DNA of 36,900 nt from Nitrososphaerota archaeon (GCA_027886975.1 JAPCJK010000007.1:1-36900), one strand, 5' to 3'; positions 7,825 to 17,731 are shown, counted from the stretch's first letter. Numbers and translations: made by a program. Notes: generated by a model not told the origin, from the letters alone.

Positions 7825-9297
7825 GTGTCCGAGTCAAAAGCCATCGCCAGGGTTCTGTCGTCGGGCTACATGCTGGATGCAAAAGCGTTCGAAATGATCA
7901 GCCAACTCCCTGACGGAGTAGATGCTGAGGGCCTGGTAGAGAAGCTTCTCGAGCAGAAGGCCGGCATTCTTGGGGAGGGAAAAGTAATCACCGAAGGGGA
8001 TGTAGCAAGGCTGATTCCCCAAGATCAGCCTGAGCAGCAGGAGACCCTGGTAGTCCATGACCCGGCGGAGCTCGAGGTAATCTCAGACCCCACCCAGGCA
8101 ATCGCCCCGGCACAGGGGGCCGAGGGGTTCGGCAGGCTCTTTCAAGACAGGTACGAAAGGCTCCTCTCAATCGTCAGAGAGAGACTCGACACCAAGAGCA
8201 GCACGTCTGTTTCTGCGACAAGGAACCTGGTTCCGGGGAAGAAAGTCAAGGTGGCCGGGCTCTTGTCCGACCGTTCGAGCAGGCGAGGCTTCGTCGAACT
8301 GAAGGTCGATGACCCGACGGGGACAATGAAGGTCGTATGCCAGGACAAGGTCGTAGAGAAGGCCGCCCTTGAGGCGCCGCTGGACAGCATGGTGGTGGTC
8401 GAGGTTTCGAAGGGAAGGTCTGGCCAACTGTTCACCGATTCAGTCATCCTACCCGACGTCCCCGGGCGGAAGGCCGTGGCCTCTTCCCACAGGGTCTACG
8501 CAATCTTGCTTTCTGACCTTCACATAGGCAGCAGGATGTTCCTGGCAGACGACTTCCACCGTTTCCTGCAATGGCTCAATGGGGGGCTCGGGGACAAGGA
8601 CGTGGTCAACAGGGTGAAGTATCTCGTCATAGCCGGAGACCTGGTGGACGGGGTCGGCGTGTACCCCGGACAGGAGTTCCAGCTGGCTGAGAGGGACCCC
8701 AAGAAACAGTACGAGATGGCGGCCGAACTGCTGAGGCAAGTGCCGGGGCATATCCAGATTGTAGTGTCGCCAGGGAACCACGATGCGGTCAGGCAGGCGC
8801 TGCCGCAGCCGGCGGTGTCGGTCGACATGGCGGAGGGGTTGTACTCCATGGAAAACTTGCGCTGGGTAGGCGACCCTGCATACATCAAACTGCATGGTGT
8901 GACGTTCCTCGTCTATCACGGCAAGAGCCTCGACGATGTGATTGCTACCACACCAAACCTGGCTTACGACAGGCCCACCGAGGCGATGAAACTGCTGCTG
9001 AGAGCGCGGCATCTGTCCCCGACTTATGGGAAGCGGACCGCACTTTCCCCGGAGATACGTGACTACATGGTTGTGGACCGGGTCCCGGACGTCTTCCATG
9101 TTGGCCATGTGCACACCTACGGCGAGCTCTCCTACCGGGGCACACTCCTCGTCAACTCTGGGACGTGGCAAGCCCAGACCAACTTCCAGTCCAACATGGG
9201 CCTGGAACCCACGCCGAGCATAGTCCCTGTCATTGACCTCTCCACGCTGAAGACCGTGAGGCGCAACTTCGGCGCGGCCGGATTTCCCGCTTCCTAG
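7825..9297 (+). CDS. polB: DNA polymerase II (PolD) small subunit DP1
   Basis: OB fold then calcineurin-like exonuclease motifs: LLSDLHIGSRMF, VIAGDLVDG, SPGNHDAVRQALPQP, FHVGHVHTYGE, NSGTWQAQT. Confidence 0.95.
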   Translation: MSESKAIARVLSSGYMLDAKAFEMISQLPDGVDAEGLVEKLLEQKAGILGEGKVITEGDVARLIPQDQPEQQETLVVHDPAELEVISDPTQAIAPAQGAEGFGRLFQDRYERLLSIVRERLDTKSSTSVSATRNLVPGKKVKVAGLLSDRSSRRGFVELKVDDPTGTMKVVCQDKVVEKAALEAPLDSMVVVEVSKGRSGQLFTDSVILPDVPGRKAVASSHRVYAILLSDLHIGSRMFLADDFHRFLQWLNGGLGDKDVVNRVKYLVIAGDLVDGVGVYPGQEFQLAERDPKKQYEMAAELLRQVPGHIQIVVSPGNHDAVRQALPQPAVSVDMAEGLYSMENLRWVGDPAYIKLHGVTFLVYHGKSLDDVIATTPNLAYDRPTEAMKLLLRARHLSPTYGKRTALSPEIRDYMVVDRVPDVFHVGHVHTYGELSYRGTLLVNSGTWQAQTNFQSNMGLEPTPSIVPVIDLSTLKTVRRNFGAAGFPAS

Positions 9298-10484
9298 TTC
9301 GCAGCGCCGAACGTAGTGTCTTCGGAAAACGTCTTCTCGAGCGCATCCTTCCCTATCAGGAGTTGAATCTTCTTGGTCCGCCCTCGCCTTCCCTTGCTTA
9401 CAACCGAGGCCTCGACAAGGCCCAGAAGGTCGAGGTCTCCTAGGATTCCGCTCATCCGTCTCTGAGTGAGGGTCTCGACGCCGATCTTCTTGCATAGGTT
9501 GCTGTAGGCTATGTAGAGCTCGCCCGTGTTTGTCCCCCCGTTGAACATCGAGACTGCGAGGAGGATGGCCTTGTTCTGGACTGGGAGGGAACGTATCGCC
9601 TCGTCCACCCTGTCGTGCTCCATCTTGTCAGAGGCCCTCCTGATGCAGGATTCGTCGATCTCGCTGAGGCCCTCTCTCTCTGCGACCTCTCCGGCGATCC
9701 TAAGCAGGTCGATGGCCCTCCTCGCGTCACCGTGCTCCGACCCGGCTATGGCCGCGCACATGTTGATCGCTGCTGATGAAGCGACCGAGGGCCTGAACGC
9801 CATCTTTGCCCGCTCGGTCAGGATTTCTCTAAGCTCGTCGACCGTATAGGGCGGGAACACGAGTTCTTCTTCGCTGAGACTGCTGAGCACCCGGGGGTCG
9901 AGGCCCTCCTTGAACTTCAGGTCGTTCGATATGCCGACGAGCGCCAAGAAACCCGGGGCGAGTCGCTCGCCTGAGCGGGTGAAGGCATAGAGGATGTCAT
10001 CACCGAAGAGTTTTACGAGGTAATCAATTTCATCGAGGACGAGAACCACCTTCTTCTTGTTGGATTTGATATTGTCTGAGATTCTGTCGACGACCTCTCC
10101 GATCGCCAGCCCAGTCAGAGGTATCTGCTTCTCCTTCCTCAGGTCAAGGAACTTCGCGAAGTCCGCGAGCGTCCTGTATTCACCGTCGGCCAGCCTGGTG
10201 TTGACGTACGCCAGGATTAGGTCGGAGGTATTGGCTTCGGCCTTCAGCTTTGACAGCACATAGTTGGTTACGGCCGTCTTTCCCGTCCCTGTCTTCCCGT
10301 AGAGAAGGAGGTTGGAAGGTTTGGAGCCGCGGAGTATCGGGGCAAGGACCTGAGCGATGGCCTTGGTCTGGGCGTCGCGGAAAGGGAGGGTCGCAGGCAC
10401 ATACTCGGGCCTCAGGGCCTCGCGGTTGACGAACAGGGGCCTCCCCTCCTTGGCCCTGCGGAAAATCTCGTCTATCCCGGACAA
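9294..10484 (-). CDS. cdc6: Orc1/Cdc6 replication initiator
   Basis: AAA+ Walker A LLLYGKTGTGKTAV, Walker B VVLVLDEIDYLV, sensor/lid GDARRAIDLLRIAGEVAE, C-terminal wHTH. Confidence 0.95.
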   Translation of the reverse strand: MSGIDEIFRRAKEGRPLFVNREALRPEYVPATLPFRDAQTKAIAQVLAPILRGSKPSNLLLYGKTGTGKTAVTNYVLSKLKAEANTSDLILAYVNTRLADGEYRTLADFAKFLDLRKEKQIPLTGLAIGEVVDRISDNIKSNKKKVVLVLDEIDYLVKLFGDDILYAFTRSGERLAPGFLALVGISNDLKFKEGLDPRVLSSLSEEELVFPPYTVDELREILTERAKMAFRPSVASSAAINMCAAIAGSEHGDARRAIDLLRIAGEVAEREGLSEIDESCIRRASDKMEHDRVDEAIRSLPVQNKAILLAVSMFNGGTNTGELYIAYSNLCKKIGVETLTQRRMSGILGDLDLLGLVEASVVSKGRRGRTKKIQLLIGKDALEKTFSEDTTFGAAN

Positions 10485-10490
10485 ACAAGA

Positions 10491-10508
10491 AACAGTGGAA
10501 ACATTGGT
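10491..10508 (+). promoter_or_regulatory. Mini-ORB-like element in the cdc6 upstream region
   Basis: aaCAGTGGAAACattggt contains the ORB core CAGTGGAAAC immediately upstream of cdc6. Confidence 0.5.
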
Positions 10509-10665
10509 CTAGATAAGGTGTTGCGGGGGATTGGGAGTTGGCCCCGCGGCAACCCTCCGATATCGTGAGGAGTTATGCGCCGTTGACTATGGATATCCAC
10601 GACGCCATGATACATTGTTGATGAAAAGGGGGAACTACTGATTCTGTCATGGCTGACAACCGCGC

Positions 10666-10797
10666 ATGAGCATCGACATCAAAATCCGCATAGGACTGTT
10701 GCTCGTCTCGATGGCCATCTCCGCGTTCGCGGCCTTGGCCACGACCCACGGCCTGTACGTTGGGTTCCTGGACGGCATCGGCGGTTCGGGCCACTAG
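10666..10797 (+). CDS. Microprotein (43 aa), hydrophobic, KIR...IGGSG family (paralog A)
   Basis: MSIDIKIRIGLLLVSMAISAFAALATTHGLYVGFLDGIGGSGH*; same pattern as the ORF at 14788..14910. Confidence 0.65.
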   Translation: MSIDIKIRIGLLLVSMAISAFAALATTHGLYVGFLDGIGGSGH

Positions 10798-10813
10798 ACT
10801 GGGTGGCCCTTTC

Positions 10814-11941
10814 CTATTTTTCGACCAGGGCCGCAGCTTTGGACAAGGCTGCTTCCATACTCCCGACGTCGAACCTCCAGCTGTCATGGTCGAACATGTG
10901 ATGCGGTATCGTGTAGAGATAGGCCTCGTTGGGTTTTATGAAACTCGTCTCGAGGTTCGAGTCCAACTCTCCCACTTCGTCGTTCAAGTAGCTGAATGTA
11001 GGTATCAAGTCATAGACCGGCACGTGTAATGTGGCGATGTAAGTGCCGTCTTTGAGCAGGTCTTCGGCCCACAGATATGGGATCTTGCTGACAGCCCGTT
11101 GGACCCTCGTGAATTCGCCCTGGCTCAGGTTCCTGAAGGTCAGCCTGGTCGTGTCGACCGAATGGATAGGCTTCTTCTCGATGTCCCTGGTCCACCTAAC
11201 AAAGAACGAAGGCACCATCTTTTCCTTCATCACGTGGGACCGGTAATGGTACTCGAGGGTCTTCCCGTGGACCTTCTGGTTTCGGGCGATGCCCACAGTG
11301 TGCTGCATGGCGTCTTTCTGGAGCTCTTTGATCAGAAGAAGGTCATAGTAGTCAGGTAGGGCTCCAGAGGCTTGCCGCTCGGCCTGCAAGGAAGTCCGGC
11401 CCTGGCTCGTAACCTTGTTCCATTCGACCTCCCATCTGCCTGAGCGGAAGTTGAAGAACCTTGGATTCATCGGCGGGTGCCTGCTTACGAGTGCCTCCTC
11501 CAGGGAGAACCCAGTCAGAATCTTGTTATCAACGAGGTGGGAAAGAAGAGTTCGGAATTCTTCCGTCGTCCCGACCGGGAGGCTGAATATGGCAAGGAAG
11601 CGCCCCTGTGGGAGGACCTTGGTGTAGTAGGTCAGGTATCCCACTCGGTTCATTGCGTCCAGCAGTTTGGTCGCCGAGCTGTAATAGGGCCCCGAAAAAT
11701 GCAGGGTTGCCCAGTGTTGGACTAGGCCGATCTTTCGGTGGTCAACCTCTGCGTGAAATTTGAACCCTAGTCTGGCCAGCCTCTTCTTGATTTGATACCT
11801 GACCGTTTCCTGATGTGCTCCGGTCAGGCGTGCAATCTGTGCGATGTTCCGCGGACCAACGGAACCGATGGCCGTGATTATTCGTGCCTCCAGGTCCGGG
11901 AACTCGGCTTTGAAAGACTGAACAGACTTGGTGCGAGCCAA
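10814..11941 (-). CDS. Two-HTH transcriptional regulator (Lrp/AsnC-like wHTH), paralog A
   Basis: PRNIAQIARLTGAHQETVRYQIKKRLARLGF HTH; overall layout shared with 14942..16117 and 16280..17407. Confidence 0.75.
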   Translation of the reverse strand: MARTKSVQSFKAEFPDLEARIITAIGSVGPRNIAQIARLTGAHQETVRYQIKKRLARLGFKFHAEVDHRKIGLVQHWATLHFSGPYYSSATKLLDAMNRVGYLTYYTKVLPQGRFLAIFSLPVGTTEEFRTLLSHLVDNKILTGFSLEEALVSRHPPMNPRFFNFRSGRWEVEWNKVTSQGRTSLQAERQASGALPDYYDLLLIKELQKDAMQHTVGIARNQKVHGKTLEYHYRSHVMKEKMVPSFFVRWTRDIEKKPIHSVDTTRLTFRNLSQGEFTRVQRAVSKIPYLWAEDLLKDGTYIATLHVPVYDLIPTFSYLNDEVGELDSNLETSFIKPNEAYLYTIPHHMFDHDSWRFDVGSMEAALSKAAALVEK

Positions 11942-12152
11942 GCCTTTCGGATGAGCAAAATCGAGTAATTAAGCATGCCATGTTTCGATTCCGGTGAAAC
12001 TTTGGCCTGGACAACAAAAATCAGAAGGGATCGCTGTTTTCTCAGACATTCATGGAAACTGCGTTGCATTCGACAGTGTTCTCTCGGATATTGAGAAACA
12101 GTCTGTTGATGGGACGGTATGCCTTAGTTAGTGTCAAAATTGGGAGAGCCGC

Positions 12153-13340
12153 CTACCCCGCTGGGGTGGACGGCTTGCTTATGCGATGTCTCGCTACCAC
12201 AATTGCTGCCCCTACGACGACGACAGCCAAGAGCACGAACGCGACTGTTGCTGCGTCCAAGCCGAAGAATCCTGCTTGGCTGCTTGGGAGTGCAATGCCA
12301 CCTGGGTTTGCTTGCTGGATTGCCGGAATCTGAGAGGGTAGGTAGTACTGGCCTGAACCCTGCGTGCCCGAATTCGTTGCTGCCAATGAAGGCATGCCGT
12401 TGGGCTGGCTTGCCACAGTCGCGGACGGTGCTCCGCCGACATAGGCTTGTTTGGAGTCGACGCCCATGGGCATCACCCAGTAGTTGGGTTGCTGGTAGTG
12501 GAGAGTCAGGCTGATGCTGCTCTGCGGAGGCAATAGGAGACCCGAGCCCGACAGTCCGACGTACGTAGGCTGCCAGTAGACGGTGACGTTGACCTTCTCG
12601 CCTCCAACGGTCGTTTGGATGATTTTCTGGCCCTCTGGTATTGGGATTGAGACCCACTTCCAGGCTGTGACTACGGTCGGGGCAGAAGGTAAGACGAGAT
12701 GGGCGACGCCGCTGCTGTCGGTCTGTGCACCCATGCGGATTGCCGAGTTCTGCCACCACCAGTAGTACTCGCCGACAACCGAAGCGTAGACGGAAGCGTC
12801 TGCCGCGGCTGTTCCATTGACGTAGGACACCTTGACGTTGACATCAGTGGTTGGGAGTGCCGAGACATTCTTCATTTCGATGTTGACTGTCTGTGAACCC
12901 GAGATGTTTGTGATGGCATAGCCGTATTCAGATGATTGAGGATAGCACGCGATGGGCATCATGGCTGACCCGTTGGACTTGATCGCGGGTGAGGCGCTGC
13001 CAGACCCCTGGGCTGCACCACCGGCCATCATTGGACATGGGTACTTCATGAGTGAGTTGAAGCTGGTTGAACTGACAGTGAACAGGTATCCACCTGACGG
13101 GAGCTCGAAGCCCGCCGCCGGGTAGGGCGTCTGATTCGACGCGATGAGGCTCCCGGTGAGGTTGTAGGCCGCGAACTGGAAGCCGTTTGACTGGCTGAAG
13201 GACGAAGTGGCGAAGACTTGGACGTTGTTGAAGGACACTTTTGCCGAAGCGGGCTGCGCCAGGAAGGCGGTCCCCGCAAGGAGGAGCGCCATGGAGAGGA
13301 GCAAAGCCCTGGATTTGGCTTTTATTTCGTTGGTTGACAT
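12153..13340 (-). CDS. Secreted surface protein with N-terminal signal and C-terminal TM anchor
   Basis: Signal ALLLSMALLLAGTAFLAQPASA; C-terminal AATVAFVLLAVVVVGAAIVVARHR. Confidence 0.75.
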   Translation of the reverse strand: MSTNEIKAKSRALLLSMALLLAGTAFLAQPASAKVSFNNVQVFATSSFSQSNGFQFAAYNLTGSLIASNQTPYPAAGFELPSGGYLFTVSSTSFNSLMKYPCPMMAGGAAQGSGSASPAIKSNGSAMMPIACYPQSSEYGYAITNISGSQTVNIEMKNVSALPTTDVNVKVSYVNGTAAADASVYASVVGEYYWWWQNSAIRMGAQTDSSGVAHLVLPSAPTVVTAWKWVSIPIPEGQKIIQTTVGGEKVNVTVYWQPTYVGLSGSGLLLPPQSSISLTLHYQQPNYWVMPMGVDSKQAYVGGAPSATVASQPNGMPSLAATNSGTQGSGQYYLPSQIPAIQQANPGGIALPSSQAGFFGLDAATVAFVLLAVVVVGAAIVVARHRISKPSTPAG

Positions 13341-13486
13341 CTTTCTCGGTGAGGGGTAGGTAGCACATGGGATAGTCCTATTGTGCAGAACGGGTGTTCG
13401 AAAGGCTAGAACGGTGGGTATTCTCTAGATGTGCACTATGTAGTATGTCGACCTGCTTCAATCGTCCCGCAAGCGATAACAAACCC

Positions 13487-14095
13487 ATGGACACTCGGAA
13501 CGGCATGGAGTTGCAGAAGGCAGTACACAAGCGTCGCATGGTCAGGCACTTCACAGGTGAACCTGTCCCTGCGGAGACTGTCAACAAGATCCTAGAATTG
13601 GCTCAGCACGCTCCGAGCGCCGGGTTCAGTCAAGGGAGCGCCTACGTGGTGGTTACTGATGCGGGGCTCAAGAAGAAGGTCGCAAAACTACAGGGAGAAG
13701 AGGATTATGGCGCGGCCGGTTTTCACAGGTGGATTTCCGAGGCGCCAATCGCCATCGTCGCTTGCGTGAGCGAAAAATTGTACCACGACAGATATAATGA
13801 ACCCGACAAGCTGAACGAGGAAGGCAAAGAAATCGAGTGGCCGACTCCCTACTGGTATTTCGACATAGGGGCGGGCTCCTTGCTCGTCCTTCTGGGTGCG
13901 GTTGACGCCGAGCTCGCAGCCGCGTTTACTGGAGTGTTCGACGTCCAGGGAATGAAGGATCTTCTAGGCATCCCGGCTCATTTCCATCCTGTCGGCGTCA
14001 TTTCGATTGGGCATGGGGCGGAGGATGTGAAGTCTCCTTCGCTTAAGCGTGGAAGACGCAAGTGGGCCGACGTTGTCCATTACCAGAAATGGTAA
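13487..14095 (+). CDS. Nitroreductase family protein
   Basis: MELQKAVHKRRMVRHFTGEPVPAETVNKILELAQHAPSAGFSQG: nitroreductase N-terminal signature; start at 13487. Confidence 0.9.
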   Translation: MDTRNGMELQKAVHKRRMVRHFTGEPVPAETVNKILELAQHAPSAGFSQGSAYVVVTDAGLKKKVAKLQGEEDYGAAGFHRWISEAPIAIVACVSEKLYHDRYNEPDKLNEEGKEIEWPTPYWYFDIGAGSLLVLLGAVDAELAAAFTGVFDVQGMKDLLGIPAHFHPVGVISIGHGAEDVKSPSLKRGRRKWADVVHYQKW

Positions 14096-14134
14096 GACAA
14101 CACGGCGAGGCCGTCTAGCATCGTCCCAGTTGTT

Positions 14135-14521
14135 CTAATTCGTTGCCAATGGCGGACATCCTAATTGGTAGTGGTGCATCAGGAGTCCTTCATAGGGCGG
14201 ACTCGGCCAGTTGCCAGCCCCGATTCCGAAAACCACGCAACTCAGGGATTCCGTCGCGGGGAGCCTCAGAAACGCGAGTTGGTCTGAGCCGTGTGTGGTT
14301 ATGGGAATCACAGGAACGAACAAGAAGACGAACAGAAACGCGGCCAGAATGACAATGGCTACAATGGTGTTTCGTCGTTTCATCCTGCTTGATCGTGCGA
14401 CCTGGCGTACTGAATCAGGGTTAGCCACTTTTTGCTCGCCTTCTCCCTCGGTCGCTTTGTCGCTTGCATGAATTATTTCTTCAGGTTCTTCTGGATTCTG
14501 GGTATTTTCTTCTTGAGTCAC
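14135..14521 (-). CDS. Single-TM small protein (TM-FVPVIP type)
   Basis: Charged N-terminus, one TM (NTIVAIVILAAFLFVFLFVPVIP), short C-terminal ectodomain. Confidence 0.55.
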   Translation of the reverse strand: MTQEENTQNPEEPEEIIHASDKATEGEGEQKVANPDSVRQVARSSRMKRRNTIVAIVILAAFLFVFLFVPVIPITTHGSDQLAFLRLPATESLSCVVFGIGAGNWPSPPYEGLLMHHYQLGCPPLATN

Positions 14522-14787
14522 AAGCCCACTTACATGAGAGGAGACTTCCTCCCGAGCAGAATGCCATCAGAAATCACATAGGCACCGAGCATGACCTTGG
14601 AGTCTGAATCTAGTTGTCAGATATCGAGAAGGGATGAAATTGTCAAGGTTCGTGGGGCTTGCCTCGCTATGGACTTGGGTAGCCAATAGGATTCCTGCGT
14701 CCGTCTTTAGAATTCGCATGGATTAGAGATGGCCTAATTGGGCACTTGCTTAACCTTATTTGCCGGCCGTTCGATACTGCAGGTATC

Positions 14788-14910
14788 ATGACCTTGGATG
14801 AGAAGATCAGATTCGGGATGGTCGCCTTGAGTGGCGCGAGCCTAGTGTTCGCATCGCTAGGGGTGCACGTCAACCCGCTGACAATTATCGGCGGGGCAGG
14901 AACGACTTAG
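14788..14910 (+). CDS. Microprotein (40 aa), hydrophobic, KIR...IGGAG family (paralog B)
   Basis: MTLDEKIRFGMVALSGASLVFASLGVHVNPLTIIGGAGTT*; aligns with 10666..10797. Confidence 0.65.
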   Translation: MTLDEKIRFGMVALSGASLVFASLGVHVNPLTIIGGAGTT

Positions 14911-14941
14911 GGGCAAGCTAGAGTCGGGGCATCACCCGGCT

Positions 14942-16117
14942 TCAGCTTGTCATCCCCTTTATCTCCAGCGCAAGTCTTTCGAACTTGCTTAACAGTTCCA
15001 TTTGGTCAAACTTCCATTTCTTGGCTTCTTGGTCGTAGAGGCTGGGTGAGATTGAAAACCTCAACGCGTTAGCTTGGTCCATGAAGTGCCAAGAAGCTTT
15101 CTGTCGAACTGGCGATGTGACATCCTTCACGAATGATAACGCTTCGGTCATCGTTTCCATCGGGAAGGCGATTTGGGCAAAATAGTTCTGGCCTCCAGCC
15201 TCGAACCAGACGAATGGTAATTGATTGACTTTCGTCATCAGCTCCATCCTCTCGGTCTCAGTCACGCCGCTTACCATCAACTCGAGCCACATGTACCTGT
15301 GTCTCCGGTGAAGTGCCCTCTCTAACTTCGGGTCGTATCGCGTCCCTGTCCAATTGACCATATACCCTTTGAGCAACCCATTTCCAATTATGTGCTTGCG
15401 ATAGTGCCAAGTCAAGGTCTTGTAATTCACTTGAATCTTATCTCCAATTTCAGTTAAGGAAGCGCTAGGATCTATCTGGAGTTGCTCGATTATCTTCAGG
15501 TCAGTCGAGTCGATCTTGGCTTTGGCAGAAGGAGAGTAGGCAAAAGAGCCAGGATCTAACTTGGGCTTCGACGCCCAGTCGTATTGCCAAGCGTCGTGCT
15601 CGAAGTCGTAAATTTCCGAATGCATTGGAACCACCCTTGCCCATTCGAAAGGAACTGCGTGGATTGAACTGAACACTCCTTTCTGCTTGAGAGTGTGCAT
15701 GAACCGAATCCAGTCACTCGAGTGCTCCTGAGGAACATTTGCGTGAATAGAGTACAGGTCCTCAGGAAGGGCCTTCATGAAGCTGGTAAGGTAACACAGT
15801 TCGTTCATCGCCATCAGTATTGCATCCCCATAGGGCCTGTAGTCCTCCGAAAATTCCGCGAATGCGATTACCCTCCTAAGACCCAACCTTTCGTGATTGG
15901 GGATTGCCGCCAAAGTGTAGCCTCTCTTCAGCAATCTTTCCTTGTACCAATATCTCGCCGTCTCCTTGTGAACTCCGAGTTCCCTTGCAATCTGAGTAAT
16001 CTGAGGCCCTTCCTTCGTAATCAGCTTGACAAGCTCAGCAATCTTGGAATTCGTGTCTTGGTTGTTGGGTGAACGTTCGGTCGGGCGTTCAGTTCTGGCG
16101 TTGGGCTCTAGAACCAT
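14942..16117 (-). CDS. Two-HTH transcriptional regulator, paralog B
   Basis: PQITQIARELGVHKETARYWYKERLLKRGY and second HTH STDLKIIEQLQIDPSASLTEIGDKIQVNYKTLTWHYRKH. Confidence 0.8.
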   Translation of the reverse strand: MVLEPNARTERPTERSPNNQDTNSKIAELVKLITKEGPQITQIARELGVHKETARYWYKERLLKRGYTLAAIPNHERLGLRRVIAFAEFSEDYRPYGDAILMAMNELCYLTSFMKALPEDLYSIHANVPQEHSSDWIRFMHTLKQKGVFSSIHAVPFEWARVVPMHSEIYDFEHDAWQYDWASKPKLDPGSFAYSPSAKAKIDSTDLKIIEQLQIDPSASLTEIGDKIQVNYKTLTWHYRKHIIGNGLLKGYMVNWTGTRYDPKLERALHRRHRYMWLELMVSGVTETERMELMTKVNQLPFVWFEAGGQNYFAQIAFPMETMTEALSFVKDVTSPVRQKASWHFMDQANALRFSISPSLYDQEAKKWKFDQMELLSKFERLALEIKGMTS

Positions 16118-16222
16118 CTGCTCTCCCCCGCCGATGTCAAACGACCGTTTATTATTCGAGATGGGTCGACTACCAAAGTCGAAGCAATTTACGTTATCGC
16201 TTGCCGTGCGCTGGCAAATTTA

Positions 16223-16264
16223 AATATTCCATAGATTCGTAAACACAAATTCCATGGAACCTTA
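16223..16264 (+). promoter_or_regulatory. Double-box promoter/operator, copy 1 (upstream of 16280..17407)
   Basis: AATATTCCATAGAT-N12-ATTCCATGGAACCTTA; matches copy 2 with identical spacing. Confidence 0.65.
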
Positions 16265-16279
16265 TGGAGTCTTCGGCGT

Positions 16280-17407
16280 TTGAAGCCTGACCTAAGAGAA
16301 AAACAGGCCAGACTAGCTACACTGATGCAGGAACGCGGGCCCAGGATCACGGAGATTGCAAGGAAGCTTGACGAGAGTCCGGAGACAGTCAGGTACTGGT
16401 TCAAGCACAACATTCTAGGCCGAAGAGGTGTTGCGTACCAAGCTGTTCTGAACTACGAGGGGCTGGGGTTCAAGAGAATTCATGCAGTCATAGACTTCGC
16501 CGACGACTACCTACCCCATGCCAAGGAAATCCTCATCTCGATGAACAGCCTCTGCTATCTGACAAATTACTTCCGGACCTTCCCGAGCGGCTACTACGTC
16601 ATCCTTCTGACGGTGCCCTCTCAGTTTGAGCGTCAGTATCGTCGGCTGCTCGCGGACATGCAGGAGGTTGGCATCTTCCGTCTTTTGCAGGTCGACGGGT
16701 TAGACTGGATTCGAGCATCACCAATGAAGACGAAGTATTTCGATTTCGGCACGGGGAAGTGGGATTTCGATTGGTCCAAGATTGTCAGCGAAAAGAAATC
16801 GGTTGCTCCCAAGTTGAATCCGAGAGGCCTCGTTCGGTTCGACCGTGAAGACCTTCTGATACTCCAGAAGCTCCAGGTGGACGCTACGAAATCGCTCGGT
16901 AAGATTTCGCGTGAGCTGAAAATACCCTATCCCCAAGTCTACAATCATTTTGGCCATATTACCGATGCAGGGCAGGTCCTTCTTTACAGGATTAATTGGC
17001 CAGCTACTGGACCGAGAAGCCAAGAAGACCTGAAGGCGTGGCAACAGCAGCACGCCCACATGGGGATACAGTTCATTGTAAGAAGTTCGACTGAGTCCGA
17101 ACAACGTGAGCTTATGACCAAGATGGACCGGTTGCCCTTCATCTGGAGCAACGGGGTGGGCGAAGGAATTTTCTACTCGGAATTCACTGTGCCGCTCGAG
17201 TATTACTCAGAAACATTCCAGTACCTCGCTCAAGCGCTTCTCGACTCGAGGGGAAGAACTGAGTACTTCATAGGCGATCAAATCAACGCCCTTTCGTTCA
17301 CCGTCCCAACACGTCTTTACGACAAGGAAACTGAAGCCTGGACGAACAACGCGGATGAGGCCCTTACGAAGTTCAAGAACCTCGTCTTGACGCTCAACGG
17401 CAGTTAG
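16280..17407 (+). CDS. Two-HTH transcriptional regulator, paralog C
   Basis: PRITEIARKLDESPETVRYWFKHNILGRRG; second HTH REDLLILQKLQVDATKSLGKISRELKIPYPQVYNHF; clearly homologous to 14942..16117. Confidence 0.8.
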   Translation: MKPDLREKQARLATLMQERGPRITEIARKLDESPETVRYWFKHNILGRRGVAYQAVLNYEGLGFKRIHAVIDFADDYLPHAKEILISMNSLCYLTNYFRTFPSGYYVILLTVPSQFERQYRRLLADMQEVGIFRLLQVDGLDWIRASPMKTKYFDFGTGKWDFDWSKIVSEKKSVAPKLNPRGLVRFDREDLLILQKLQVDATKSLGKISRELKIPYPQVYNHFGHITDAGQVLLYRINWPATGPRSQEDLKAWQQQHAHMGIQFIVRSSTESEQRELMTKMDRLPFIWSNGVGEGIFYSEFTVPLEYYSETFQYLAQALLDSRGRTEYFIGDQINALSFTVPTRLYDKETEAWTNNADEALTKFKNLVLTLNGS

Positions 17408-17731
17408 TCTTGAGCACTAACCGTTAATCGCTTGAGTCTCTCGAACGGGTTGTTGAAGGCCCTAAAGAGCGCTCCGAAGGTAAGATTTACCCTAGAATTA
17501 GTTAGTGCAAGTCCATGTGAATTCTCACTTTTGAGGGGGAAACGCAGGGCTATGAGCCCGGGGCTGGTCGGGCGCTAGGGGAAAGATCGGGCCAAGTGAG
17601 ATTCAGCATGAACCAGAGGGGCACTCCTCTGGAATTACCGTAACAAATTCTGTGGTGGTCACCGTCTGCCTCGATTCTTCTATTGTGAATCTTCTAAGTT
17701 TCGTGCGGAATTGCTAAATAGAATGCTGGTT

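Noticed and set aside
8449-9495. Long minus-strand ORF (348 aa) antisense to polB
   Set aside because: Arg/Pro/His-rich low-quality translation lying mostly within the confidently assigned DP1 gene; a shadow ORF of a GC-rich coding frame.
12124-12759. 211-aa minus-strand ORF in the surface protein region
   Set aside because: Alternative frame of the 12153..13340 secreted protein, which has a proper signal peptide and TM anchor.
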